The notes beneath the pieces were generated by a model. It ran no database searches, had not been told where the DNA came from, and worked only from the letters and a program-made list of their open reading frames with translations. A stretch of 64,000 bases of DNA from Methylobacillus caricis (lineage in GTDB: Bacteria > Pseudomonadota > Gammaproteobacteria > Burkholderiales > Methylophilaceae). The number at the start of each line of letters is the position of its first letter. Position 1 is the first letter of the stretch. The stretch is taken from contig NZ_JAJAVD010000001.1 in assembly GCF_020532705.1 (NCBI RefSeq), positions 1,178,001-1,242,000 of the forward strand, written 5' to 3'. Made by a program: the position numbers and the translations under genes. Below are positions 25,037 through 38,600 of this stretch, one piece after another.

Positions 25037-25327
25037 CTACTTAACAGGACACTGATCTAAAGAAAGCAGATTATTTGTATACCTACCATCTGCCACAGTG
25101 CGCAAATAAGGTACTTTATTGGTTTCACGGACAACCTGAACCCAAGCAATCACATTATTAACTTTAGTATAAAAACGATGCTGGCCAGATTCTATAAAGC
25201 CAATTACATTTGGGCGTGTATCGTACCAACTCTGACCATTGGAGCCATATCCACCTAATGCAGTGATAGACTCATGAGTACTATTAACGTTAGGTTTGGT
25301 AATACAAGTAACTTGATAATCAGACAT
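25037..25327 (-). CDS. DUF3892-domain protein
   Basis: 96 aa. YQVTCITKPNVNSTHESITA with LGGYGSNGQSWYDTRPNVIG, GQHRFYT, and the ending YLRTVADGRYTNNLLSLDQC follow the DUF3892 pattern (Itc-Kp, I-alG, fyt, YLrT-aDg-nNLLsLp-C). The domain is small, widespread and of unknown function. AGGA about 9 bp before the ATG. It follows a 44-codon gene but a terminator lies between them. Confidence 0.75.
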   Translation of the reverse strand: MSDYQVTCITKPNVNSTHESITALGGYGSNGQSWYDTRPNVIGFIESGQHRFYTKVNNVIAWVQVVRETNKVPYLRTVADGRYTNNLLSLDQCPVK

Positions 25328-25350
25328 TTGAAATATTCCTATGTTTATTC

Positions 25351-25373
25351 AAAAAAAGGGGGCAAGTGCCCCC
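25351..25373 (-). terminator. Rho-independent terminator
   Basis: On the - strand GGGGGCA and TGCCCCC form a 7-bp stem with a 2-nt loop in the minimal reading, followed by seven T. It lies 11 bp after the 44-codon gene. Confidence 0.8.
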
Positions 25374-25383
25374 CCCTATTGCA

Positions 25384-25518
25384 TTACTTCTTACGAACGG
25401 GAGAAGTTTTCACTTGCTCTTTTTCCCATGTTTTCGGATCACGGCGTTCAGCTATCTTTTTAGGGATATACTGACCGTTACCTGAATCACGGTAGTTCAC
25501 TCTTCCTTTTGTGGCCAT
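25384..25518 (-). CDS. 44-residue basic protein
   Basis: MATKGRVNYRDSGNGQYIPK, then KIAERRDPKTWEKEQVKTSP and a basic end VRKK. AAGGAG 6 bp before the ATG is ideal. It resembles a widespread group of very short proteins with an RD-GnGqYv--eyA---P-T pattern whose function I do not know. It is bounded by a terminator on one side and a CIRCE-like operator about 300 bp upstream on the other, so it appears to be its own transcription unit. Confidence 0.65.
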   Translation of the reverse strand: MATKGRVNYRDSGNGQYIPKKIAERRDPKTWEKEQVKTSPVRKK

Positions 25519-25813
25519 TTACGGCTCCTTATAAAAGTGAGGTTTAAATAATCCACACCACTTCATAAAAGGTAAAAGAGATTGAGAAATGCTGAATAAA
25601 CATTTAGTATTCCGTTTCCGAGGCGAAATACTCTCTCTTAAAGCAATTTAAGATGGGTGTGTCCCTAGTCCCCCTAGGATATTTTCTAGGGGGATTTTTA
25701 TTCTGTACATTACAAGTAAAAACCCAACATATAGTAGTACTGTAAGTTGAAAAATCGCTAAATGTAGAATTAACTGTAATAAATATTATTCTAGCTCTAC
25801 AGTCAATAAGTTT
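25519..25813 (-). other. Leader region with a 9-bp hairpin
   Basis: 295 bp between the CIRCE-like site and the 44-codon gene. TCCCCCTAG (25669-25677) and CTAGGGGGA (25686-25694) form a 9-bp stem followed by TTTTT on the + strand, so it can terminate + strand transcripts and would be a structured element in a - strand leader. No other gene is visible. Confidence 0.5.
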
Positions 25814-25840
25814 CTAGCACTCTTTTAGGGTGAGTGCCAA
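25814..25840 (-). promoter_or_regulatory. CIRCE-like HrcA operator
   Basis: CTAGCACTC, nine bases, GAGTGCCAA. The CIRCE consensus is TTAGCACTC-N9-GAGTGCTAA; only the outermost positions differ, and the spacing is exact. Read on the - strand it gives TTGGCACTC-N9-GAGTGCTAG, a form seen before groES. It lies just after the terminator of the preceding unit, where a promoter for the 44-codon gene is expected. No heat-shock gene is adjacent. Confidence 0.65.
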
Positions 25841-25881
25841 TTATTTCAATAAATAATTGTTTTTAAAAGAAATAAAAAAAC

Positions 25882-25905
25882 AAAAAAAGCCCCGAAAGGG
25901 GCTTT
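25882..25905 (-). terminator. Rho-independent terminator
   Basis: AGCCCC and GGGGCT with a GAAA/TTTC loop and a T run on the - strand, overlapping the stop of the winged-helix gene. It ends the three-gene unit from 26810. Confidence 0.8.
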
Positions 25906-26125
25906 ATCGTTTCTGAGATAGGTAGTAATGCCTGACCTGCTTATGGTTGCCTGTAAAGGCAGAGTTGCCTCCCAGCTCATACCCTACTCTCCCGGCATCC
26001 ACCAACCGGGTCAATGAGCATTGCACCTGATGCAATGTTAAGCCTGGGAGAAGTCTCGCAATCTGGCCAACGCTCAAATGACCTTGGTGTTGCAGTACCT
26101 TGAGGATCCGGTGGGAAGTCTTCAT
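25904..26125 (-). CDS. Small winged-helix DNA-binding protein
   Basis: 73 aa. HRILKVLQHQGHLSVGQIAR, then LTLHQVQCSLTRLVDAGRVG has the spacing of a winged helix-turn-helix with a wing at ELGGNSAFTGNHKQVRHYYL. Likely a transcription regulator of the element. Its ATG overlaps the previous stop by one base (TGATG), so it is translated together with the gene upstream. Confidence 0.6.
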   Translation of the reverse strand: MKTSHRILKVLQHQGHLSVGQIARLLPGLTLHQVQCSLTRLVDAGRVGYELGGNSAFTGNHKQVRHYYLSQKR

Positions 26126-26316
26126 CAGTTCAAATGGATCCTGAGATCCTTGGGTAGATGGTAATGCCTAGTCTGTCTTGAGTAGATCGCCCTAGGGACG
26201 TACCCTCTCCTGATTAGATCCATCATCACCCGCCTACTCACTCGCTTAAGCTCACAGAAAGAGCGCAGCCGGACATAGTTGACGGGGATCTGGGGAGAGG
26301 TCTGGATCTGGTTCAT
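26125..26316 (-). CDS. Small helix-turn-helix-like protein
   Basis: 63 aa, basic. LRSFCELKRVSRRVMMDLIR followed by GYVPRAIYSRQTRHYHLPKD resembles excisionase/MerR-type recognition helices with a short wing. Overlaps the gene upstream by 4 bp (ATGA) and the one downstream by 1 bp. Could be a directionality or regulatory factor; family not certain. Confidence 0.5.
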   Translation of the reverse strand: MNQIQTSPQIPVNYVRLRSFCELKRVSRRVMMDLIRRGYVPRAIYSRQTRHYHLPKDLRIHLN

Positions 26317-26810
26317 GCTTTTTCCTTTCGTATCGAGCGTGCTTTCATGCCGAAGTTGATATTGGTTGCCATGTAGTAAAGGAGCTTTTCATCCTTGGTC
26401 AATGGCTGGTTGGGTGGTGTATTGTCATCGGGGTTTAGCTCCCCTCTTGCGATCAGCACCGCCTTGATGGCATTCCATTCGTCCAGGGTGAAGATCTTCG
26501 CTTTCGGATGCGGGAGATCTCCCATCTTTTGCCGCCGGATGGACTTCAATACAGCGATCTGATTGGTACGGCCTAGGGGAGCAGCCTTGCTCTTGTTGTC
26601 TATCGCCCTGACCTTTTTATTGTTCTCAGGATCCTTGCGGTAGTTTCTGGTGATCTCGGTTCTCGCCATGGTCTGGCTACTGCCGCAAATACCTTCTTTA
26701 AAGTAATACCCGTCTATCTCGACCGCACGATCGTAGATAAAGCCAATTTCATCATGCCGCCAGCCATGGACGACACGGGGACGAACAACCACATCATGAG
26801 AGATCTGCAT
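26313..26810 (-). CDS. Element protein of unknown function
   Basis: 165 aa from the ATG at 26810, which has GGAG 6 bp upstream (the 4-residue extension starts with TTG and lacks a site). RPRVVHGWRHDEIGFIYDRA, a basic middle (RRQKMGDLPHPKAK) and DEWNAIKAVLIARGELNPDD. Not recognised. It begins the three-gene coupled unit downstream of the Rep remnant. The position matches that of accessory replication genes in small phages. Confidence 0.5.
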   Translation of the reverse strand: MQISHDVVVRPRVVHGWRHDEIGFIYDRAVEIDGYYFKEGICGSSQTMARTEITRNYRKDPENNKKVRAIDNKSKAAPLGRTNQIAVLKSIRRQKMGDLPHPKAKIFTLDEWNAIKAVLIARGELNPDDNTPPNQPLTKDEKLLYYMATNINFGMKARSIRKEKA

Positions 26811-26880
26811 CAGAGGCTCCAATCAGAAGTAAAAAAAAGGACCGGATCCGCTCCGGTGGGCGCGCAGTGAGGATCTGCGA

Positions 26881-27570
26881 TTAGGCGAGCGTCGAAATGG
26901 CCATGGGCGCGAAGTCCCGGGGAAGGTGGTGGAGAGATTGGCCGACGTTTCTAAAGGAGGGAGGCAGTATTCCTTTTGGGATCTTGCCTTCCCGCATGAT
27001 TAAGTCGAGGACGCGCTCTGCATTGCCCTCAACATTAAGCATCAGGTGTAAAGCAGCACCACACTGGCGTTTCAGCCACTTCTTGGTACGCTCATAGGAA
27101 ATCTGGGTGGTCTTGCGGATGGTGTCGATGCGCTGGGGTTCACGACTGAAGCGTGACAGCAAGGGATAGGCCGCAGCGAAGTAGTCCTGCGGTTGTTTCA
27201 GGATGTCCAAGGGGATGATCCGGTCTACGCTCTTGAGTTCCACCTCAAGCCGGATCCACGGGGAGTTGGGATCCCCTAGTTGCTTGCCCTTCTCATAGCC
27301 ACGGAAGTAGCGACCATTGGATCTGTGTCCAACGTATAGTGTCCTGCCCTTTCCATTAGGGTTCTTCCAGTTGCCACGGTGTTCAATATCAGGAGTGCGA
27401 CCGCCATTGTTAGAAGCACCTTCAGTATTCTGCAATTGTGAGGGATCGAAGTTCTACATAGGTTGTCGGACATCGCTGACAGTTATTTCAGTTGACATCG
27501 GATAACAACTGCGCTGACCAGCCGTTATATTCAAATTGCTGACCTCTGGGCTGGCAGAAACAGCGGCCAT
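26881..27570 (-). pseudogene. Filamentous-phage replication initiator (Rep_trans/RstA-like), N-terminal part lost
   Basis: The C-terminal half is convincing: GKGRTLYVGHRSNGRYFRGY, EKGKQLGDPNSPWIRLEVEL, then DRIIPLDILKQPQDYFAAAY matches the replication initiation factor family of CTX-type filamentous phages and some plasmids. That half is open from 27453 to 26881. In frame upstream an ATG at 27570 with GAGG 7-8 bp before it gives 38 codons ending in TAG (27454-27456), with no family similarity. The normal N-terminal catalytic region (about 100 residues including an R-I-D and H-D segment) is missing. This looks like an internal deletion with an amber stop at the join. Confidence 0.7.
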
Positions 27571-27612
27571 AGGTCGTCCTCAATAACGTATTAAACAAAA
27601 TTAGGGGCAATT

Positions 27613-27771
27613 ATGTCAATTTCTACCATTTTGTTGATTATCTTGATTCTGTTACTCATTGGCGCCTTGCCTAGTTGGGGCTATAGCCAGAGCTGGGGTT
27701 ATGGCCCGAGTGGCGGCCTGGGTCTGGTGGTCATCATCTTGCTGGTCTTGCTGCTTACAGGCCGTATATAG
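27613..27771 (+). CDS. DUF3309-family small membrane protein
   Basis: 52 aa: MSISTILLIILILLLIGALP, then SWGYSQSWGYGPSGGLGLVV and a second hydrophobic segment ending TGRI. This is the DUF3309 pattern (two helices around a WGYGPSGG turn). AGGGG about 7 bp before the ATG. Inner membrane, function unknown; often stress-associated. It marks the return of ordinary chromosome after the dif region. Confidence 0.8.
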   Translation: MSISTILLIILILLLIGALPSWGYSQSWGYGPSGGLGLVVIILLVLLLTGRI

Positions 27772-27801
27772 CGTTCTTCTGCGCGCTATAAAGAGTGCTT
27801 T

Positions 27802-27838
27802 GCACAAAAAAAGCCGGTATATGCCGGCTTTTTTGTGC
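27802..27838. terminator. Bidirectional terminator
   Basis: GCACAAAAAA-GCCGG and CCGGC-TTTTTTGTGC form a long stem with a 6-nt loop, 31 bp after the DUF3309 gene. Confidence 0.8.
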
Positions 27839-27877
27839 CCATCGATCCACGGCGAGTCGCACACTGCAGAGCAGCAA

Positions 27878-27900
27878 TAAAAAAGCCCCTTCCGGGGCTC
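27878..27900 (-). terminator. Rho-independent terminator
   Basis: AGCCCC and GGGGCT (6-bp stem, TTCC loop) with a T run on the - strand, 24 bp after the channel gene. Confidence 0.75.
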
Positions 27901-27923
27901 TACTTAAAAGTTATTACAAGTTG

Positions 27924-28598
27924 CTACTTTGAGCGTTTGGATTGCATATCCTCAATAAGCTTTGCTGCCCTTTCCTTTCCACCTAGACCAAATGCAATGG
28001 CAAGAGCAAGAAAAATAGCGCCAAACACGATGACAAAAAGTGCAGTAAGTAATTGAGTGCCGATATCCAGTTGTTCAAGAGCTACAAATAATGCAAATAT
28101 CTGAATACCGTATTCTGCAGTAGTGCTGACTCTAAGAGCTGCGTCATATTTCATGCCATGCAGCCAGGCAAATACAAGGCGGTTGACGAAACGTGCGAGC
28201 AATGTGCCAAAGATGAGTACGAGAATAGCAACGATAATTTTAGGCAAATAATTGGCCAAGTTATTCAGCATGTGAGCCACTTCATTCAAGCCCAGAGTAT
28301 TAGCGCCGGTAATGACAAATAACAAAATAACCAGCCAGTACACTACTTGGCTGATCACGCCACTTAATGTGAGATCAAAATCGCCATGCTTGAGAAAGGC
28401 TTCCAAGCCGGAACGGTCTGCAAACTTATCAAAATGTGTCATTTCGAGGATGCGTTTTACGCCTAGGCAAGCAATTTTTGCACATACCCAGCCAAAGGCC
28501 AGAATTACCAGAACAGCGAGCAACTTTGGGAAAAACGTGACAACCTGGGTCCAGAATTGATTCAGCGAACTCAGGAAAATATCTATCTGGTATTGCAT
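27924..28598 (-). CDS. Small MscS-type membrane protein (TM-helix family)
   Basis: 224 aa with four to five hydrophobic segments. FFPKLLAVLVILAFGWVCAK, YWLVILLFVITGANTLGL and the repeated LPKIIVAILVLIFGTLLARF are the conserved TM-helix repeats found in short mechanosensitive-channel relatives that lack the MscS beta domain. It ends in a GLGGKERAAKLIED motif. AGGAG 7 bp before the ATG at 28598 sets the start. Possibly an osmotic-stress channel or accessory. Confidence 0.75.
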   Translation of the reverse strand: MQYQIDIFLSSLNQFWTQVVTFFPKLLAVLVILAFGWVCAKIACLGVKRILEMTHFDKFADRSGLEAFLKHGDFDLTLSGVISQVVYWLVILLFVITGANTLGLNEVAHMLNNLANYLPKIIVAILVLIFGTLLARFVNRLVFAWLHGMKYDAALRVSTTAEYGIQIFALFVALEQLDIGTQLLTALFVIVFGAIFLALAIAFGLGGKERAAKLIEDMQSKRSK

Positions 28599-28785
28599 AT
28601 GCACACTCCTTTTTATTTGATATAGAGACCTTTATGAACGGGTCTTAATGTTATGGCCAATGAGTGTTGGCGTCAGGGATAGAGAATTTTTGGAGGCTTA
28701 TTTTGGCGTAATTAACGGCTTATCGCAATAAAAAAGCCAATTTTATTTAATAAATAACATTAAATTAATATATTATCCAATTGAA

Positions 28786-29400
28786 TCATATTGATTTATT
28801 AAAATATGATTTTATTCCTGACAGGAACCAAACCCTATATATCATGAGCATAAGCAAAACGCTTGCGTACATCAGCGGCTGGAAAATGTCCTTTTTTACC
28901 AGCCATACATAATGCAGCACTGCAAATATCGCAATCGGATACACAAGCCTGTGTATCACTTTCCAGCGTTTTTTGAGTTTACGGACCATATAGTCATTTG
29001 AAGTAATGGCCAGAGGAATGCTTAGGGTAAATGCGGCGAAACCGACCAGGACATAAGGATGCTTGATGATGTCGTGACCGATTTCGTTCCAGTCAAACCA
29101 ATGGTCCAACCAGAGATAAGCCAGAAAATGCAGGCAGGCATAAAAAAACATATAAAGGCCCAGCATGCGCCTTAACGGGAGAACCCAAGCCAATCCAAAA
29201 AGCTTGTGCATGGGCGTGACAGCCAGGCTTAGCAACAATGCAACCAGGGCCCAGGTGCCGGTTGAATGCTCGATGAATTCCACCGGGTTAGCACCCATAT
29301 TTTCGTTGATCCCAAGCCAGATCAGCCGTACTAGCGGCAGCAGGGCGACAACAAACAAGCTACGTTTGATCAAACGTTGGGTATTTTTGGTTAATGCCAT
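28786..29400 (-). CDS. msrQ: Haem-binding membrane subunit MsrQ
   Basis: 204 aa, five to six helices, binds haem and passes electrons from the quinone pool to MsrP. LVRLIWLGINENMGANPVEF, then HSTGTWALVALLLSLAVTP, LRRMLGLYMFFYACLHFLAY and WKVIHRLVYPIAIFAVLHYV with conserved histidines match YedZ/MsrQ. The ATG overlaps the msrP stop (TAATG), so the two are made together. Confidence 0.88.
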   Translation of the reverse strand: MALTKNTQRLIKRSLFVVALLPLVRLIWLGINENMGANPVEFIEHSTGTWALVALLLSLAVTPMHKLFGLAWVLPLRRMLGLYMFFYACLHFLAYLWLDHWFDWNEIGHDIIKHPYVLVGFAAFTLSIPLAITSNDYMVRKLKKRWKVIHRLVYPIAIFAVLHYVWLVKKDIFQPLMYASVLLMLMIYRVWFLSGIKSYFNKSI

Positions 29401-30365
29401 TAGAAGTGCTTGCGCAGATCCATACCGCTGTATAGCTGCCCAACTTGCTCTGAATAACCATTAAACATCTGGGTCGGCAAACGTCTGGAGAACAGGCCGC
29501 TGCCTATACGGCGTTCAGTAGCTTGTGACCATCGTGGATGCTCAACTTCAGGATTCACATTAGCATAGAACCCATATTCAGTGGGCCCTGCACGCATCCA
29601 AGTGGTTTGAGGCATTTTCTCGACAAAACGTATGCGCACCAGGGATTTCCCTCCCTTGAAACCATATTTCCATGGCACTACCAGCCGCACAGGAGCACCG
29701 TTCTGGTTCTGCAGTTGTTCACCATACAGCCCCACTGCCAGTATTGTCAGCGGGTTCATTGCCTCATCCATGCGCAGGCCTTCAAGATAAGGCCAGTCCA
29801 GCAATGGCGCCCTTACACCGGGCATGGTATTAGGATCTGCTGCTGAGATGAACTCAATAAACTTGGCGTTGCCTGTAGGCTTAGCCCATTTGATCAAGGC
29901 GGATAGTGGCAACCCTACCCATGGGATGACCATGGACCAGCCTTCCACACAACGCATCCGATAGATCCGTTCTTCCAGCGGGGCCAGCTTGAGAAGTTCT
30001 TCAAGAGCAATCTTGCCTGGTTTGCCAACCTCTCCTTCTACAGTGATACTCCAGGGAGAGGGTTTGAATAATGCGGAATTGGCGGCTGGATTTTCCTTGG
30101 AGGTGCCAAATTCGTAGAAATTATTGTACGTGGTAATATCTTCATATGAAGTCAGCTTTTCTCCACCGCCATGGCTGGTCTTGCGGAAACCGGGGATTTT
30201 AGGCTTATGGACAATTTCAGCGGCGAATGCAGCAGGGCTGAAACCACCATTGGCCAGCATGATGGCTCCCAGTCCTGCTGCCTTGATAATCTCTCTTCGG
30301 CGGTGAAAGATATTCTGTGGGGTAATATCTGAAGGCTTGATGTCCGATGGCTTACATATAAGCAT
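29400..30365 (-). CDS. msrP: Periplasmic methionine sulfoxide reductase MsrP
   Basis: 321 aa molybdoenzyme that repairs oxidised methionines in periplasmic proteins. The Tat signal is NIFHRRREIIKAAGLGAIML. MRCVEGWSMVIPWVGLPL contains the molybdenum-coordinating cysteine, and VPWKYGFKGGKSLVRIRFVE and TEYGFYANVNPEVEHPRWSQ are typical. The ATG at 30365 is chosen over 30410. modABC, needed to import molybdate, is in the same window. Confidence 0.88.
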   Translation of the reverse strand: MLICKPSDIKPSDITPQNIFHRRREIIKAAGLGAIMLANGGFSPAAFAAEIVHKPKIPGFRKTSHGGGEKLTSYEDITTYNNFYEFGTSKENPAANSALFKPSPWSITVEGEVGKPGKIALEELLKLAPLEERIYRMRCVEGWSMVIPWVGLPLSALIKWAKPTGNAKFIEFISAADPNTMPGVRAPLLDWPYLEGLRMDEAMNPLTILAVGLYGEQLQNQNGAPVRLVVPWKYGFKGGKSLVRIRFVEKMPQTTWMRAGPTEYGFYANVNPEVEHPRWSQATERRIGSGLFSRRLPTQMFNGYSEQVGQLYSGMDLRKHF

Positions 30366-30435
30366 GTCCGTACCCTTTTTCAAAAGACCGCAGACATGGG
30401 GCATGGACAATTGCCCTGCTTTCCAGCTGTGCCTT

Positions 30436-31335
30436 TTACTGAGATAGGCTTTTAAGCTGCTGGTTCACTTCTGCCGCCAATTTTTCAGCCCCTATTTCCC
30501 GGGCAATCTCCTCAGACTGATGCAATGCGCTTTTCGCTTTCTCTGGCTGTTGGGAAGCAATATAGCTCAGACCCAGAATGTAATATCCCTTGGCAACCCA
30601 GTAGCCATCGCCAACACTGCGCGATTTTTCAATCACACGGTTCAGGTTCTTCTCGGCACTCACATAATCCTTTGCCAGCGTGTACATGCGCCCAAGCTCA
30701 AGGGCGGCATCGGCATACTCGTCAAAAGTCCCGTCACTCATCTGCATTACCATGGCTTTAAGTTGATGTGCAATGGCTTCATCATAGCGGCCCTGAGTGT
30801 TATAAATCCGAGCAAGGTGGGCATTGGCCTCTGCCCGCTCGTTGTTATTGCCTGCCAGGGAAAGTGCATCTTCATAGTACCTCAAGGCTTGCGGTAATTT
30901 CCCGGCAAGCTCCAGCGCCTCCCCTGCAAGCGTATGGGTAATAACCTGAAACTTCTGGTTTTTTTCGGAAACAGCCAGTTTCAGGGCTTGCTCATAACTT
31001 GCCTGTGCCTCCAGGTATCGGCCAGCCAGCTTGTAAGCATTTCCCTTGAAAATAGCGCTGACCATGTTTTCCTGAGGGCTGCTGGCCAGCGGCTCTGCCT
31101 CGGCAAAAGTGGCTAGTGCGGCATCCGCCTGCCCCAGGTTGAGCTGGGCCCTGCCCTTGCATATCAGTACATTGCGCTGTTTCTTCTGCTGAGCCAGCAA
31201 CTGGTCTGCCAGCATGATGGCTTGTTCAGGCTTGTCGTCATTCAATGTCTTGAAACAGGCATCAGCCTGGTCTGCAGCCAACGCAGGGAGGGCACTTAAT
31301 ATTAAAAGGAACACGGTCGCTGCTAGATTCTTCAT
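30436..31335 (-). CDS. Periplasmic TPR protein
   Basis: 299 aa with a signal peptide (cleavage after ALPALA, residue 20). Several tetratricopeptide repeats follow from residue 35 on (GRAQLNLGQADAALATFAEA, GRYLEAQASYEQALKL, GKLPQALRYYEDALSLAG, GRYDEAIAHQLKAM). Probably a protein-interaction scaffold in the periplasm. It ends 71 bp before the MsrP start and follows cysQ by 2 bp, so it belongs to the cysQ-ligA run. Confidence 0.75.
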   Translation of the reverse strand: MKNLAATVFLLILSALPALAADQADACFKTLNDDKPEQAIMLADQLLAQQKKQRNVLICKGRAQLNLGQADAALATFAEAEPLASSPQENMVSAIFKGNAYKLAGRYLEAQASYEQALKLAVSEKNQKFQVITHTLAGEALELAGKLPQALRYYEDALSLAGNNNERAEANAHLARIYNTQGRYDEAIAHQLKAMVMQMSDGTFDEYADAALELGRMYTLAKDYVSAEKNLNRVIEKSRSVGDGYWVAKGYYILGLSYIASQQPEKAKSALHQSEEIAREIGAEKLAAEVNQQLKSLSQ

Positions 31336-31337
31336 GG

Positions 31338-35562
<4,225 letters not shown>

Positions 35563-35661
35563 TTTTTGTTACTCCAAGCTTTTTGATCTGAGTATCGCCC
35601 TTAGGCTTATCAAGTCCAAGGGTATGCGGATATACCTTGCAGGTACTGTATGAAGGGTTTC

Positions 35662-38600
35662 TCATGCAGTCGCCTCATGGTGCATTTGCAAGGCGGCATC
35701 TATATCCACCTCGACAATACGGGAGACGCCGGATTCCTGCATGGTGACACCTATCAGTTGCTGAGCCATTTCCATGGTTATTTTATTATGGCTCACAAAT
35801 AAAAACTGCGTACGATCAGACATTTTTTTAACCAGGGCACAGAAACGCTCAGTATTACTGTCATCAAGAGGCGCGTCTACTTCGTCCATGAGGCAGAAAG
35901 GAGCCGGATTGAGGCGAAACAAGGCAAACACCAGTGCCAGTGCTGTCAGCGCCTTTTCACCGCCAGACAATAAGTGGATGGTACTGTTTTTCTTGCCCGG
36001 CGGTTGGGCAAAGACCTGCATGCCTGTATCCAGAATCTCGTCTCCCAGCATTTCCAGTCTGGCTTGCCCACCGCCGAACAGGTCAGCAAACAGCTCGGCA
36101 AAATTACGGTTGGCCTCATCATAGGTATGCTGAAGCCGGCTGCGGGTTTCCTTGTCTATGCGGCGTATGGCATCTTCCAGCGTGCTAATCGCCAGATCCA
36201 GGTCCGCAGCCTGACTATCCAGGTAATGCTTGCGCTCCTTTTCGCTCTCCAGTTCCTGCAGGGCTGCCAGGTTGACTGGGCCCAGCATTTCTATCTGACT
36301 GGAGAGTAAAGCCATCTTGCGCTCAAGGTCCCCGGTTTTGGTATTTACCGTCAGCCCTTGTACCAATACCCCTTCATCCACCCCTGATTGCGCCAAGCTC
36401 GCGTGGCATTGCTCGAAATAAAGCCTGGCCTGCTGCTCTGCCAGCCGGGACTGCTCCACCCTATCGCGTAGCGGATGCAGGGACTGCTCACACTGCATGC
36501 GCGCCCTTTCATGCTGCTGCAATTCTTCCTCAGTGCCTGCGATGGCATCCCGAGCCAACGTTAATGCAGCCTCACGCTGCTGCTTGAGATTCAGCGCATG
36601 TTCCAGGTTGGCCTTGAGCGTTTCCATCTGCGCTGCCTGCAACAGCTCCTCGGCTTCCTGGCGGCGCAGCTTGAGGCCCTTGTCCTCATCCTCCATTGCG
36701 GAAAGGCGGCTGTTGATCTCGTTGATATTGTTGGCAATCAACTTGTGGTTGAAGTTTTTTTCCTGCGCCTCGCGCTCGCCTTTTTGCAGGGCAACACGGG
36801 CCAGGCTGAGTTCGCCCTCTGCCTCAGTACGTTTAACCTGGCTAGCCTGACGTTCCTGTTGCAATTGGCTGATCGAGGCTTGCAGGGTCTGCAGTTGCGC
36901 CTGCTGCATTTGCCTCGCCTCATCAAGCTCTACCTGCTTGCCAACCATAGCGTCAAGCTCTGCCTGCAGGTTTTTTCTACGCTCCAGGATATGTTGACGC
37001 TGCTGGACCAGGCGCTGGGTTTCCAGGTGACGCTGATGCTGTGACTGGGTGCTGTTACGCAATGCCTGTTGGATGTGCTGCTGCTGTTGGCGCAATTGCT
37101 GCAAACTCAGGTCAGCCTCATGCAACTCATCCCTGGCACGACCGACAGCTGCTTGCTGTTGCGGCAATGCCGCCTTGAGCGCATCAAGCTCGCGCTGGCG
37201 CTCAAGCACGCCATGCAACGCAGAGTTCTCGGCATGTATACTCAGGGTATGGCGGGTATGGATATCCCCTTCGGCTGTCACCAACCATTGCCCGCCTTGC
37301 AGTTGTGGGCGCATTGCCTCTGCTTCTGCCTGATTGACAGCGATCAGCACATGCCCCAGACAGTCCTGCAGCAAGCCATGCAGCGCCGGATCATCCACAT
37401 CAACGACCGAGAGCAAGCCATTGCTGGCTGCCCTTTTCACGCCAGCTTCGGCTTCGGTGTAAGCAAAAACCAACGCAGCAGGAGGGCGGGATTGCAGGCT
37501 TTGCATGATGTTTCCAGGCGTCTGCACGATGGCATTCAAGCGTGCGCCAAGCACAGCCTCCACAGCGGTTTCCCAACCTGGTTCTATTCTGAGTTTCTGC
37601 CATAGGCGCTGGCTGTTGTCCAACCCTGCATGACGCAGCCAGCTTTCGAGCTGCTGCTCCCGTCCCAGCGATTGCTGTATTTTTGTCAGCGAGGCAACCT
37701 GGGCCTCAGCCTGTGCCAGGCTGCGCTCATCTGCCAGCAGGTTTTCACGCAGTTTGCGTATATGCTCGTGCTGGGCCTGCTCATCCTGCCGCAGGCGCTG
37801 CAAGTCATGCTCGGCTTTCTGTTGTATTTCTGCCGCTGCCACCGATTCAGCTTCAAGCGCCTTCAAACGGGTTTCATCAGGGGCCTCCAGGTTGCGCTGC
37901 TCCTGCTCCAGTTTTTGCAGGCGCTGCCGGTGCTCTGCCAGATTGCGTTGAACGTGCTCGAGCTTGGCTTGGTCAAGGCGTATAGCTTGTTCTGCCTCGC
38001 TCAGGGCGCGCTGAGCGGCAGAGTGAATATGCAAGGCAGATTGAAATGCACGCTCCAACCCCGGTAATTGTTGACGCAACCCCTGCAACGCCTCAGCGGC
38101 AACTGTTTCCTCATTGCTGGCAACTGCCTGCTGCGACTGCAGCATTTGCAGCTTTTGCCTGAACTCCTGCTGCTGCGATGAAAGCTTGTGCGATTGAGCG
38201 TCTATTTGCAGCAATTGTCCCTGCAGGCGGTCACGGGCCTCCTGTGTGTGACGTAATTGCTGCTCCAGGTTGGACATCTCGGCATTGGCCTCATAATAAA
38301 GCGCTTGGCTGGACTGCAATGCGCTGGAAGCCTCACCATGACGCTGACGCAAGATTTCGATATGGCTCTCGCTCTGGCGCAAGGCTGCCATTTGTGCCTC
38401 AAGCTCGGTGCCGAGCTTTCCGACAACGGTTTGGGACTTTTCCCATTGGCTGGCTGCATCCCGCTTCTTGAGCAGCCAGAGCTGGCCTTGTGCAAGCTTG
38501 AGGCCATTTTGCAGGTCATGATATTGAAGAGTGACCGCCGCCTGGGACTCAAGCCTGGTGATCTGCTTACCCATCTCTTGGCGGATATCCTCCACCCGCA

